Shown here: piece by piece, positions 46,963 to 56,251 of the stretch
How positions within the stretch are numbered: position 1 is the stretch's first letter
How the letters are laid out: each line of letters opens with the position of its first letter
Assembly (NCBI GenBank): GCA_019635355.1
Contig: JAHBZQ010000001.1
Location: forward strand, 930,001 to 994,000
From: Rhizobacter sp.
GTDB taxonomy: Bacteria; Pseudomonadota; Gammaproteobacteria; Burkholderiales; Burkholderiaceae_C
Direction: 5' to 3'
Length of the DNA: 64,000 nucleotides
Notes under the pieces: generated by a model
The model's database searches: none
Told to the model about the DNA's origin: nothing
The model's input: the letters and a program-made list of their open reading frames with translations, nothing else
Made by a program: the position numbers and the translations under genes

Positions 46963-49800
46963 TTATAGCGTTCGGGCAACCTCTTTCAACTCGAAGAACT
47001 CGAGCTGGTCGCCTTCCTTGATGTCGTTGTAGTTCTTGAGCTTGATACCGCACTCAAACCCAGCCGCCACCTCACGCACGTCGTCCTTGATGCGGCGCAC
47101 CGATTCGACTTCGCCTGTGTAGACCACCACGTTCTCGCGCAGCAGGCGGAAGCGCGCGTTGCGGCGCACCACACCAGCCGTGACCATCGAGCCCGCCACC
47201 GTGCCGATCTTGGAGGCCACGAACACCGTGCGGATCTCGGCCGTGCCGATGACTTCTTCGCGCTGCTCAGGGGCCAGCATGCCGGTCATCGCTGCCTTCA
47301 CGTCGTCCACGGCGTCGTAGATGATGTTGTAGTAGCGGATGTCGACACCGTTGTGCTCGGCCAGCTTGCGCGCGCCGGCATCGGCACGTGTGTTGAAGCC
47401 GATGAGCACCGCCTTCGAAGCGATCGCGAGGTTGATGTCGGACTCGCTGATGCCACCCACGGCGGCGTGCACGATCTGCACCTTGACCTCGCTGGTCGAC
47501 AGCTTGAGCAGCGACTGCGCCAGTGCTTCCTGCGAGCCCTGCACGTCGGCCTTGATGATGAGCGGCAGGGTCTGCGCCTGGCCTTCGCCCATGTTCTCGA
47601 ACATGTTCTCGAGCTTGGCGGCCTGCTGCTTGGCGAGCTTGACGTCGCGGTACTTGCCCTGGCGGAAGGTCGCGATTTCGCGCGCACGGCGCTCGTCGCT
47701 CAGCACCATGAACTCGTCACCCGCTTGCGGCACGTCGGTCAGGCCCTGGATCTCGACCGGCAGCGACGGACCGGCTTCGGTCGCGTTCTTGCCGTTTTCG
47801 TCCAGCATGGCGCGCACGCGGCCGTAGGTCGAACCAGCCAGCACCACGTCGCCACGCTTGAGCGTGCCCGACTGCACCAGCACGGTGGCCACCGGGCCGC
47901 GGCCCTTGTCGAGCTGGGCTTCGATGACGAGGCCCTTGGCCGGGGCGTCCTTGGCCGCCTTGAGTTCGAGCACTTCGGCTTGCAGCAGCACCTGCTCGAG
48001 CAGAGCGTCGATGCCCTGGCCGGTCTTGGCCGACACGGGCACGAAAGGCGAATCACCACCGAACTCTTCCGGCACCACCTCTTCGGCCACGAGCTCGCTC
48101 TTCACGCGCTCTGGGTTGGCTTCGGGCTTGTCGATCTTGTTCATGGCCACGACGATGGGCACGCCCGCCGCCTTGGCATGGTGGATGGCTTCCTTCGTCT
48201 GCGGCATCACGCCGTCGTCGGCTGCCACCACCAGGATGACGATGTCGGTGGCCTTGGCGCCACGGGCACGCATGGCGGTGAACGCCGCGTGGCCCGGGGT
48301 GTCGAGGAAGGTGATCATGCCGCGCGGCGTGTCGACGTGGTACGCGCCGATGTGCTGCGTGATACCACCCGCTTCGCCTGCGGCGACACGGGCACGGCGG
48401 ATGTAGTCGAGCAGCGAGGTCTTGCCATGGTCGACGTGGCCCATGACGGTCACCACCGGCGCGCGCGCCAGCTGCTCGTATTGCGCCTCGACCGCTTCCT
48501 CTTCCAGGAAGGCGTCGGGGTCATCGAGCTTGGCGGCAAACGCCTTGTGGCCCATTTCCTCCACGAGGATCATGGCCGTCTCCTGGTCGAGCTGCTGGTT
48601 GATGGTGACCATCTGGCCCAGCTTCATCATCTGCTTGATAACCTCGGACGCCTTGACCGACATCTTGTGGGCCAGGTCGGCCACGCTGATGGTCTCGGGC
48701 ACGTGCACTTCCTGCACCTGCTGCTCGACCGGCGCGACGAAGGTCGACTGGCCGGAATCACCCCGGTCGCCGCGACGGCCGCTGCGCGGTGCGCGCCAGC
48801 CCGGGCGGGCGCTGGCACCAGCCGGTGCATCGCTGCGACCCTTGACTGCGCCACGCTTCTTGGCGGCGTCGTCGGCCCAGCTGGACGAGAGCTTTTCCGA
48901 TTTGACGGACTTCTTGTCGCCTGGCTTGGCGGCAGCACCCGGTGCCGGCGCCGCGCCAGGGGCTGCGGTCGGCTTGTGGATGGTGCCCTTGATGCCTTCC
49001 TTGGTCGCTTCAGGCTTCGGCTCCGGCGGCTTGGCCTGCAGCACCCTCTTGGGCGCGTTCATCATCGCGCGGATCGCCATCGCCTCGTCCTCGGCGGCCT
49101 TGCGGCGCTTGGCGAGGTCTTCTGCGCGCTTCTTTTCCTCGTCCACCACGTCGGCGGCCTTGACCACGCGCAGCGCGGGCTTGGCCGGCTCGGCCGGAGC
49201 GGCCGGTGCCGGGGCTGGCGCAGGCTCGGGAGCCGGAGCCGCCTTGCCCGCGGCGGCAGTCGCCTTGGCGGCCTCGGCCGCTTCGGCCGCAGCCTTGGCG
49301 GCCGCTTCGGCCGCCTCGCGGGCACGCTGCTCAGCAGCTTCACGCTCGCGCTGCTCCTGCTCTTCACGCAGACGGCGCTTTTCGGCAAGCTCGGCTTCCT
49401 GGCGGCGCAGCAGCTCGGCCTGGGCGTCGGCCTCGGCCTGCCGGCGGGCAAGTTCTTCCTCGCTCACCACGGGTGCGGCCGGCTCCTCGGGAGCAGCCTC
49501 GTCGCGTTTGACGAAGGTGCGCTTCTTGCGCACTTCGACCTGGATGGTGCGCGCCTTGCCGCTGGCATCGGCCTGCTTGATCTCGCTCGTCGACTTGCGG
49601 GTGAGCGTGATCTTCTTGCGCTCGGCGCCGGCCGTGCCGTGCGAGGTGCGCAGGAAGTCGAGCAACCGCTCCTTGTCGGATTCGGTCAGCGCGTCTTCGG
49701 TCGATTTCTTGGCGACGCCGGCCGATTGGAGCTGCTCGAGCAGCGCCGCGGCAGAGCGGTTCAGCTCGGCGGCCAACTGGGCAACGGTGGTCACAGCCAT
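46963..49800 (-). CDS. infB: Translation initiation factor IF-2
   Basis: IF-2 places initiator tRNA on the 30S subunit and drives subunit joining by GTP hydrolysis. The 945-residue protein has an N-terminal IF2N domain (about 1-55), a long low-complexity Ala/Glu/Pro/Lys segment (about 100-350) that is probably flexible, and the G domain with G1 GHVDHGKT (454-461), DTPGHAAF and NKIDKPEAN. Domains II-IV follow, including ECGIKLKNYNDIKEGDQLEFFE. Length is typical of betaproteobacteria. AAGGAA precedes the start. It follows nusA by 68 bp. Confidence 0.98.
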   Translation of the reverse strand: MAVTTVAQLAAELNRSAAALLEQLQSAGVAKKSTEDALTESDKERLLDFLRTSHGTAGAERKKITLTRKSTSEIKQADASGKARTIQVEVRKKRTFVKRDEAAPEEPAAPVVSEEELARRQAEADAQAELLRRQEAELAEKRRLREEQEQREREAAEQRAREAAEAAAKAAAEAAEAAKATAAAGKAAPAPEPAPAPAPAAPAEPAKPALRVVKAADVVDEEKKRAEDLAKRRKAAEDEAMAIRAMMNAPKRVLQAKPPEPKPEATKEGIKGTIHKPTAAPGAAPAPGAAAKPGDKKSVKSEKLSSSWADDAAKKRGAVKGRSDAPAGASARPGWRAPRSGRRGDRGDSGQSTFVAPVEQQVQEVHVPETISVADLAHKMSVKASEVIKQMMKLGQMVTINQQLDQETAMILVEEMGHKAFAAKLDDPDAFLEEEAVEAQYEQLARAPVVTVMGHVDHGKTSLLDYIRRARVAAGEAGGITQHIGAYHVDTPRGMITFLDTPGHAAFTAMRARGAKATDIVILVVAADDGVMPQTKEAIHHAKAAGVPIVVAMNKIDKPEANPERVKSELVAEEVVPEEFGGDSPFVPVSAKTGQGIDALLEQVLLQAEVLELKAAKDAPAKGLVIEAQLDKGRGPVATVLVQSGTLKRGDVVLAGSTYGRVRAMLDENGKNATEAGPSLPVEIQGLTDVPQAGDEFMVLSDERRAREIATFRQGKYRDVKLAKQQAAKLENMFENMGEGQAQTLPLIIKADVQGSQEALAQSLLKLSTSEVKVQIVHAAVGGISESDINLAIASKAVLIGFNTRADAGARKLAEHNGVDIRYYNIIYDAVDDVKAAMTGMLAPEQREEVIGTAEIRTVFVASKIGTVAGSMVTAGVVRRNARFRLLRENVVVYTGEVESVRRIKDDVREVAAGFECGIKLKNYNDIKEGDQLEFFELKEVARTL

Positions 49801-49868
49801 TTGTGGAATTCCTTGCGTGGGTCTTGCGGTGCTGCTGCGGTCGGTGGGCGGACGGGCGTTCGAGGCGA

Positions 49869-51347
49869 TCAGGTGGTGAACCAGTGTTCACGAGCCTTCA
49901 TGATCAGCGCCTTGGCTTCGTCTTCGCCCACACCGGTCATGTCGGTGAGTTCGTCGACGGCCAGATCGGCCAGGTCGTCGCGGGTGTGCACACCCCCGTC
50001 GGCGAGTTTGGCGATGAGCTGCGGCGTGAGGCCATCGAGGTCTTTCAGGTTCTGAGAGACGTCGTCGACCTTCTCTTCGCGCACGATCTCCATCGTGAGC
50101 AGCGCATCCTTGGCACGGGTGCGCAGCTCGTTGACGGTGTCTTCGTCGAAGCCTTCGATTTCCAGCATTTCCTGCATGGGCACGTAGGCCACTTCTTCCA
50201 GGCTGCTGAAACCCTCGGCGATGAGGATGTCGGCCACCTCGGCATCGACGTCGAGCTTCTCGACGAAGAGCGTGCGCACGGCATCGCTCTCTTCGTTCTG
50301 CTTCGCCTGCGACTCTTCGGCGGTCATGATGTTGATGCGCCAGCCGGTCATCTCGGACGCGAGGCGCACGTTCTGGCCGCCGCGGCCGATGGCGATGGCG
50401 AGGTTTTCCTCGTCGACCACCACGTCCATCGCATGGCGTTCTTCGTCCACCACGATCGACTGCACGTTGGCCGGGGCCAGCGCACCGATCACGAATTGGG
50501 CTGGGTCTTCCGACCACAGCACGATGTCGACACGTTCGCCGGCGAGTTCATTGGTCACGGCATTGACGCGCGAGCCGCGCACGCCGACACAGGTGCCGAT
50601 GGGGTCGACGCGCTTGTCGTGCGAGATCACGGCGATCTTGGCGCGTGAGCCGGGGTCGCGGGCGCAGCTCTTGATCTCGAGCAGACCTTGTTCGATCTCG
50701 GGCACTTCCTGGCCGAAGAGTTCGATCATGAAACCGGGCGCGCTGCGCGACAGCATGATCTGCGGGCCACGCAGCGTCGGGTCGACGCCGGTGATGAAGG
50801 CACGCACGCGGTCGCCCGAACGGAGGTTTTCCTTCGGGATCATTTCGCTGCGCTTCAAGCGGCCTTCGACGCGGCCCGATTCGACGATGATGTCGCCCTT
50901 GTCGAGACGCTTGACAGTGCCGACGAAGATCTTCTCGCCGCGGGCGAGGAAGTCGTTCAGCAGCTGTTCGCGCTCGGCGTCGCGGATCTTCTGCAGGATC
51001 ACCTGCTTGGCCGCCTGTGCACCGATGCGGCCGATGGTCACCGACTCGACCGGCTCTTCGATGTAGTCGTCGACCTCGATGTCGGGGATCTGCTCCTGCG
51101 CTTCAAAGAGCAGTATCTCGGAGTCGGGGAGTTGCAGGCCGGCTTCGTTGGGCACCACATGCCAACGGCGGAAGGTCTCGTAGTCGCCGCTCTCTCGATC
51201 GATGGTGACGCGGATGTCCACCTCGCCGCCATGCAGCTTCTTGCTGGCAGAGGCCAGGGCCGCCTCGACGGCGTTGAACACGACTTCGCGATCCACGCTC
51301 TTTTCGCGCGAGATGGCATCCACCAGCATCAGCAGTTCACGATTCAT
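49869..51347 (-). CDS. nusA: Transcription termination/antitermination protein NusA
   Basis: NusA binds RNA polymerase and modulates pausing, termination and antitermination. The 492-residue protein has an N-terminal polymerase-binding domain (1-130), an S1 domain (about 135-200, GTVKRLDKGDIIVESGRVEG), two KH domains (SHDKRVDPIGTCVGVRGSRV; LAIAIGRGGQNVRLASEMTGW) and two C-terminal acidic repeats. The second repeat has the helix-hairpin-helix-like LTDMTGVGEDEAKALIMKAREHWF. Its start overlaps rimP by 4 bp. NusA could influence the terminator downstream of infB. Confidence 0.97.
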   Translation of the reverse strand: MNRELLMLVDAISREKSVDREVVFNAVEAALASASKKLHGGEVDIRVTIDRESGDYETFRRWHVVPNEAGLQLPDSEILLFEAQEQIPDIEVDDYIEEPVESVTIGRIGAQAAKQVILQKIRDAEREQLLNDFLARGEKIFVGTVKRLDKGDIIVESGRVEGRLKRSEMIPKENLRSGDRVRAFITGVDPTLRGPQIMLSRSAPGFMIELFGQEVPEIEQGLLEIKSCARDPGSRAKIAVISHDKRVDPIGTCVGVRGSRVNAVTNELAGERVDIVLWSEDPAQFVIGALAPANVQSIVVDEERHAMDVVVDEENLAIAIGRGGQNVRLASEMTGWRINIMTAEESQAKQNEESDAVRTLFVEKLDVDAEVADILIAEGFSSLEEVAYVPMQEMLEIEGFDEDTVNELRTRAKDALLTMEIVREEKVDDVSQNLKDLDGLTPQLIAKLADGGVHTRDDLADLAVDELTDMTGVGEDEAKALIMKAREHWFTT

Positions 51348-51886
51348 TGCTTGTGATCTCCGTCTACTTCATCAGCCGTCGCCGGGTTGCCCACGTCGGA
51401 TTCAGCGGCCGGCAGGAAACGCCGGCCCTTGAAGTCCAGTTGGGGCACCAGGCGGGCCTCCTTTACTTCTTGGAGCGAAAAATCCAGGGCGGTCTCGGTC
51501 TTGCCGTCGAGGAAGACCAGACGCCAGCCTTCTGGCAGGGCTTCGAGCGTGCCCTTGTAGTGCTTGCGGCCCTTGAACGCGACCTTCAAGGCCAGGTCGA
51601 TTTCCTGGCCCACGAAACGCTCGTAGTCGGCCTGCTTCTTCAGCGGCCGGTCGAGGCCGGGCGACGACACTTCCAGCCGCTCATAGGCACAGCCCTCGAC
51701 CTCGAGCACATGCTGCAACTGGCGCGTGACCTTCTCGCAGTCTTCGACGACGATGAACTCACCCGCGGGATCGTTGACCACCCGATCGATGTAGACGCGC
51801 AGCAGCCCCTTGGCGCTGCGTTCGCAGTCCACGAGCTCGTAACCGAGACCGGTCACGGTACTTTCAACAACGGCTTGCCAGTTCAA
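51344..51886 (-). CDS. rimP: Ribosome maturation factor RimP, TTG start
   Basis: RimP is needed for 30S subunit assembly. The 180-residue protein has GYELVDCERSAKGLLRVYID, VVEDCEKVTRQL and VSSPGLDRPLKK, the family signature. The conserved N-terminus (NWQAVVESTVTGLGYEL) begins directly after the TTG at 51886; an in-frame TGA lies three codons upstream, so no ATG or GTG is available there. A clear Shine-Dalgarno sequence is missing. It is the first gene of the nusA-infB operon, whose promoter should lie in 51887-52143. Confidence 0.93.
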   Translation of the reverse strand: MNWQAVVESTVTGLGYELVDCERSAKGLLRVYIDRVVNDPAGEFIVVEDCEKVTRQLQHVLEVEGCAYERLEVSSPGLDRPLKKQADYERFVGQEIDLALKVAFKGRKHYKGTLEALPEGWRLVFLDGKTETALDFSLQEVKEARLVPQLDFKGRRFLPAAESDVGNPATADEVDGDHKQ

Positions 51887-52143
51887 CTTGCGTCAGCGTT
51901 CAGGGTCAAAGGCTTCAAAAAGCGCGAAGCAAAAAAAAAGGGCTGGAAGAATCCGCCCATGCAGTTTTCTTGCGAAAAGCGCATTGTAGCGGGCAGTGCA
52001 GTTACCGGCAAGACCTTGGGTTGTCAAGTCTGCAGGTTTTGCAGGGCTGCCAAGGAGTTGTCGAGTTCGTGCGGCCCGGGTGGCAGGCCCGGCCTGCGTG
52101 CCAGAATCGCGCCCTGACTTTTTCTCAACAGTGCGGAGACAGC
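51887..52143. promoter_or_regulatory. Divergent promoter region of the rimP operon and fabI
   Basis: A 257-bp gene-free spacer between the divergent rimP and fabI genes, with an A-run at about 51930-51939. A possible fabI -10 element CAGAAT lies at 52102-52107, but the matching -35 (TGGCAG, 52081) has a poor fit and a 15-bp spacer. No RNA gene or riboswitch is recognised here. Confidence 0.35.
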
Positions 52144-52926
52144 ATGGGATTCCTGGCCGGCAAACGTTTCTTGATCACCGGAGTGCTCAACAACCGCTCC
52201 ATCGCCTTTGGGATCGCCCGCGCCTGCCACCGCGAAGGTGCCGAGCTGGCCTTCAGCTACGTCGGCGATCGTTTCAAGGAGCGCGTGACCGAGTACGCCG
52301 CCGAATTCGGCTCAAAGCTGGTGTTCGACTGCGACGTGGGCAACGACGAGCAGATCGAGTCGACGTTCAAGGGGCTCGCCGACGCATGGGGCCAGTACGA
52401 CGGCTTCGTGCACTCCATCGGCTTCGCCCCGCGTGAAGCCATCGCCGGCAACTTCCTCGACGGCCTCTCCCGCGAGAACTACCGCATCGCCCACGACATC
52501 TCGGCCTACAGTTTCCCGGCGATGGCAAAGGCCGCCCTGCCGCACCTGCGCCCCGGAGCCGCCTTGCTGACGCTCACCTACCTCGGCGCCGTGCGCTACG
52601 TGCCCAACTACAACACCATGGGCCTGGCCAAGGCGTCGCTCGAGTCGAGCGTGCGCTACCTCGCGCAGGCGCTCGGCGACAAAGGCATCCGGGTCAACGG
52701 CATCTCGGCCGGCCCGATCAAGACGCTCGCCGCTTCGGGCATCAAGGACTTCGGCAAGCTGCAAGCCGAGTTCGCCGCTGCGGCGCCGATCCGCCGCAAC
52801 ATCACGATCGACGACGTGGGCAACGCAGCCGCTTTCCTGCTGTCGGACCTGGCCGCCGGCATCAGCGCCGAAATCACCTATGTCGACGGTGGGTTCAGCC
52901 AGGTGATGGGCGGCGGCGAAGGCTGA
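52144..52926 (+). CDS. fabI: Enoyl-[acyl-carrier-protein] reductase FabI
   Basis: FabI reduces trans-2-enoyl-ACP in each fatty acid elongation round using NADH. The 260-residue protein has GVLNNRSIAFGIA (nucleotide binding), SIGFAPREAI and the catalytic residues at Tyr146, Tyr156 and Lys163 (RYVPNYNTMGLAKASLE), the same spacing as E. coli FabI. C-terminal DGGFSQVMG is present. GGAGA precedes the start. It ends flush with the converging glucokinase gene; the two stop codons share a TGATCA boundary. Confidence 0.97.
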   Translation: MGFLAGKRFLITGVLNNRSIAFGIARACHREGAELAFSYVGDRFKERVTEYAAEFGSKLVFDCDVGNDEQIESTFKGLADAWGQYDGFVHSIGFAPREAIAGNFLDGLSRENYRIAHDISAYSFPAMAKAALPHLRPGAALLTLTYLGAVRYVPNYNTMGLAKASLESSVRYLAQALGDKGIRVNGISAGPIKTLAASGIKDFGKLQAEFAAAAPIRRNITIDDVGNAAAFLLSDLAAGISAEITYVDGGFSQVMGGGEG

Positions 52927-53901
52927 TCAGAGTTCGTCCAGCGCCCGCGAGGCTCCGGCCAGCGCGGGCGACTGCTTGGCCACGATCACGTACACCGGGA
53001 TCGACGCCAGGTAGTCTCGGTAGCGGCCCTTCTGCTCGAAGGCCGCACGGAAGCCCGAGCGCGCGATGCGCTCGCCACCGAGCCGCGGCAGGATGCCGCC
53101 GCCAACGTAAACGCCGCCCAGCGCGCCCAGTGACAACGCCAGGTTGCCGGCCACCGTGCCCAGCATGCTCAGGAAGAGCGCGAGGGACTCCACCGCCTGC
53201 GTGTTGCTGCCGTTGACCGCCGCATCGCTGACCTCAGCGGCCGTCTGCAGAGACGCATCGACCCCATCGATCCCGCACAAGGCCTGGTACAGGTTGACGA
53301 GCCCCGGCCCCGACAAGGCCCGCTCTGCGGAGGCGTGGCCGAAACGATCGCGCAGGGCGCGTGTCACCGCCTCTTCCCGATCGTTGGTCGGCGACAGCGT
53401 CACATGCCCGCCCTCGCCCATGATCGGTACCAGCCCGCCCCCACGGGGTGCCGGCAGCAGGCCCGACACGCCGAGCCCCGTCCCGGGCCCGAGCAAGGCC
53501 ACCGGCGCACCCGCCTTCGGCTGGCCACCGCCCACCTGCACCAGGTCCTCTGCGGGCAGGCTTGGCAAAGACAAGGCGAGCGCGGTGAAGTCATTGATGA
53601 CCAGCAACCGCTTCACCCCGAGCGCCAGCTCCAGGGCCGAGATCGAGAACGACCAATGGTGGTTGGTCATCTTCACCTCGTCGCCCACCAGCGGCGTGGC
53701 AATGCCGATGCTGCACGAATGCGGCACGGGCTTGCCCTGCTCCTTCAGGTAGTGCTGCAGCGCGGCGAGCAACGACGGGTGATCCTTGCACGGGTAGGTG
53801 CAGACCGACTCGATCGGCCGGCCCGCGGCGGCTTGCCAGGCAAAACGGGCATTCGTGCCGCCGACATCGCCCAGCAGGCGGGGGTAGGAAGACTCACTCA
53901 T
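52927..53901 (-). CDS. glk: Glucokinase
   Basis: Glk phosphorylates glucose with ATP. The 324-residue protein belongs to the E. coli-type glucokinase family: LLGDVGGTNARFAW (phosphate-binding), IATPLVGDEVKMTNHHW, VINDFTALALSLP with the catalytic Asp, GPGTGLGVSGL and GEGGHVTLSP. Its start overlaps the decarboxylase stop by 8 bp. It could channel glucose from the glucan cycle at 1-10771, but the genes are far apart. Confidence 0.94.
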   Translation of the reverse strand: MSESSYPRLLGDVGGTNARFAWQAAAGRPIESVCTYPCKDHPSLLAALQHYLKEQGKPVPHSCSIGIATPLVGDEVKMTNHHWSFSISALELALGVKRLLVINDFTALALSLPSLPAEDLVQVGGGQPKAGAPVALLGPGTGLGVSGLLPAPRGGGLVPIMGEGGHVTLSPTNDREEAVTRALRDRFGHASAERALSGPGLVNLYQALCGIDGVDASLQTAAEVSDAAVNGSNTQAVESLALFLSMLGTVAGNLALSLGALGGVYVGGGILPRLGGERIARSGFRAAFEQKGRYRDYLASIPVYVIVAKQSPALAGASRALDEL

Positions 53902-56155
53902 CTCGCACGCAGTCCACGTAGTAGCAATGGGTGCCGGCATCGCCGTCTTCCTCGACGAGCCCGTGCACGTCGGTGTCGAAGCCCGGGAACTGAGCATTGA
54001 ACGCGCGGGTGAAGCGCAGGTAGTCGACGATCTTGCTATTGAAACGCTCACCCGGAATGAGCAGCGGAATGCCCGGCGGGTACGGCGTGACGAGCGAGGC
54101 GGTGATGCGCCCTTCCAGATCGTCGATCGCCACCCGTTCGGTCTGGCCGTGGGCGATGCGCGCGAAGGCATCGCTCGGCTTCATCGCCGGGTGCAGGTTC
54201 GACAGGTACATCTCCGTCGTGAGGCGTGCGATGTCACTCTTGGCATAGGCCTCGTGAATGGCCTGGCTCAGGTCTTTCAGGCCCATGCGCTCGTAGCGCG
54301 GATGCTGCGCCACGAATTCGGGCAACACGCGCCACAGCGGCGCGTTCCTGTCGTAGTCGTCCTTGAACTGCTGCAGCGCGGTCAGCAGCGTGTTCCAGCG
54401 GCCCTTGGTGATGCCGATGGTGAACATGATGAAGAACGAGTACAGGCCCGTCTTCTCGACCACCACGCCGTGTTCGGCGAGGAACTTGGTGACGATGCTC
54501 GCCGGAATGCCCGTCTTGGCGAACTTGCCCGACATGTCGAGCCCCGGCGTGATGATGGTGCTCTTGATTGGGTCGAGCATGTTGAAGTCGTCGGCCAGGT
54601 CGCCGAAACCATGCCACTTCTCGCCGGCCTTGAGCATCCAGTCGTCGCTCTTGCCGATGCCCGAGTTCACGAGCTTCTCCGGGCCCCAGACCTTGAACCA
54701 CCAGTCCTTGCCGTATTCCTTGTCGACCTTGCGCATGGCGCGCCGGAAGTCGAGCGCCTCCTGAATGCTCTCTTCCACCAGCGCATGGCCACCGGGCGCT
54801 TCCATCATCGCCGCCGCCACGTCGCAGCTCGCGATGATCGCGTACTGCGGGCTGGTGGAGCTGTGCATGAGGTACGCCTCGTTGAAGAGGTGGCGGTTGA
54901 GCTTGCGGGTCTGTGAGTCCTGCACCAGCACCTGCGAGGCCTGGCTGATGCCGGCGAGCAGCTTGTGCGTCGACTGGGTGGCGAACACCAGCTGGTCTTT
55001 CGGACGCTGGCGCGCACGCCCCATCGCGTGATAGGTGCTGTAGAAGGTGTGGAAGGCCGCATGCGGCAGCCAGGCCTCGTCGAAGTGCAGCGTGTCGATG
55101 TAGCCGTCGAGCGAATGCTTGATGATCTCGGTGTTGTAGAGCACACCGTCATACGTGCTCTGCGTGAGCGTGAGAATGCGTGGCTTGACCTTCTTCGGGT
55201 CGACACCGGCGAGCAGCGGGTTGGCGGCGATCTTCTGCTGGATGGCTTCCTTCGAAAACTCGCTCTCCGGAATCGGGCCGATGATCCCGTAGTGGTTGCG
55301 CGTGGGCCGCAGGAACACCGGCACCGCGCCCGTCATGATGATCGCGTGCAGGATGGACTTGTGGCAATTGCGGTCGACCACCACCACATCGCCCGGCGCC
55401 ACCGCGTGGTGCCACACCATCTTGTTGCTGGTGCTGGTGCCGTTGGTCACGAAGAAGCAGTGGTCGGCGTTGAAGATGCGCGCTGCGTTGCGCTCGCTCG
55501 CGGCGATGGGGCCGGTGTGGTCGAGCAGCTGGCCCAGCTCGTCGACGCTGTTGCACACGTCGGCGCGCAGCATGTTCTCGCCGAAGAACTGGTGAAACAT
55601 CTGGCCGACCGGGCTCTTGAGGAATGCCACGCCACCCGAGTGGCCCGGGCAGTGCCACGAGTACGAACCGTCCTGTGCGTAGTCGACCAGCGCCCGGAAG
55701 AACGGCGGGGCCAGCCCGTCGAGATACGACTTCGCCTCGCGGATGATGTGGCGCGCCACGAACTCCGGCGTGTCCTCGAACATATGGATGAAGCCGTGCA
55801 GCTCGCGCAGCACGTCGTTGGGCAGGTGCTGCGACGTGCGCGTCTCGCCATACAGATAGATCGGGATCTCGGCGTTCTTGAAGCGGATCTCCTGGATGAA
55901 CTTGCGCAGGTTCAGCACTGCGGGGTCGAGTTCCGGGCCGCCGGCGAACTCTTCGTCGTCGATCGACAGGATGAAGGCGCTGGCCCGGCTCTGCTGCTGC
56001 GCGAACTGCGCGAGGTCGCCGTAGCTCGTGGCGCCCAGCACCTCGAAGCCCTCTTTCTCGATGGCCTGCGCGAGCGCCCTGATGCCGAGGCCGGAGGTGT
56101 TCTCGGACCGGTAGTCCTCGTCGATGATCACGATGGGAAAACGAAAGCGCAGCAT
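53894..56155 (-). CDS. Arg/Lys/Orn decarboxylase, PLP fold type I
   Basis: The 753-residue protein has the N-terminal CheY-like wing domain (about 1-130, PIVIIDEDYRS), the large PLP domain with SWHCPGHSGGVAFLKSPVG, the cofactor Asp in HFDEAW (near 357-362) and PLP-binding Lys398 in ATQSTHKLLAGISQAS. A C-terminal domain completes it. This motif set resembles AdiA-type arginine decarboxylases, with lysine and ornithine decarboxylase as alternatives. If it makes agmatine, it would feed polyamine pathways. No antiporter gene adjoins it, unlike acid-resistance loci. Start at 56155 gives MLRFRFPIVI. Confidence 0.87.
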   Translation of the reverse strand: MLRFRFPIVIIDEDYRSENTSGLGIRALAQAIEKEGFEVLGATSYGDLAQFAQQQSRASAFILSIDDEEFAGGPELDPAVLNLRKFIQEIRFKNAEIPIYLYGETRTSQHLPNDVLRELHGFIHMFEDTPEFVARHIIREAKSYLDGLAPPFFRALVDYAQDGSYSWHCPGHSGGVAFLKSPVGQMFHQFFGENMLRADVCNSVDELGQLLDHTGPIAASERNAARIFNADHCFFVTNGTSTSNKMVWHHAVAPGDVVVVDRNCHKSILHAIIMTGAVPVFLRPTRNHYGIIGPIPESEFSKEAIQQKIAANPLLAGVDPKKVKPRILTLTQSTYDGVLYNTEIIKHSLDGYIDTLHFDEAWLPHAAFHTFYSTYHAMGRARQRPKDQLVFATQSTHKLLAGISQASQVLVQDSQTRKLNRHLFNEAYLMHSSTSPQYAIIASCDVAAAMMEAPGGHALVEESIQEALDFRRAMRKVDKEYGKDWWFKVWGPEKLVNSGIGKSDDWMLKAGEKWHGFGDLADDFNMLDPIKSTIITPGLDMSGKFAKTGIPASIVTKFLAEHGVVVEKTGLYSFFIMFTIGITKGRWNTLLTALQQFKDDYDRNAPLWRVLPEFVAQHPRYERMGLKDLSQAIHEAYAKSDIARLTTEMYLSNLHPAMKPSDAFARIAHGQTERVAIDDLEGRITASLVTPYPPGIPLLIPGERFNSKIVDYLRFTRAFNAQFPGFDTDVHGLVEEDGDAGTHCYYVDCVRDE

Positions 56156-56251
56156 GGCAACCCCGGGGCAGGCAACTTGGAAAAGCGCGAAGTGTAGAAC
56201 CAGGATGCGACGGGAATACACTGCCCCGTCAACAACCTTCATGGAGGAGGA

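Noticed and set aside
48960..49500. Low-complexity repeats within infB considered as an inserted repeat or frameshift
   Set aside because: The frame is open throughout and Ala/Glu/Pro-rich linkers are normal in betaproteobacterial IF2.
47353..50055. 900-codon open frame on the plus strand
   Set aside because: It is antisense to infB; the repetitive Gly/Leu/Arg sequence mirrors the low-complexity part of IF2.
52081..52107. Candidate fabI promoter (TGGCAG and CAGAAT)
   Set aside because: Spacer of 15 bp and a poor -35; kept only as a note in the intergenic entry.
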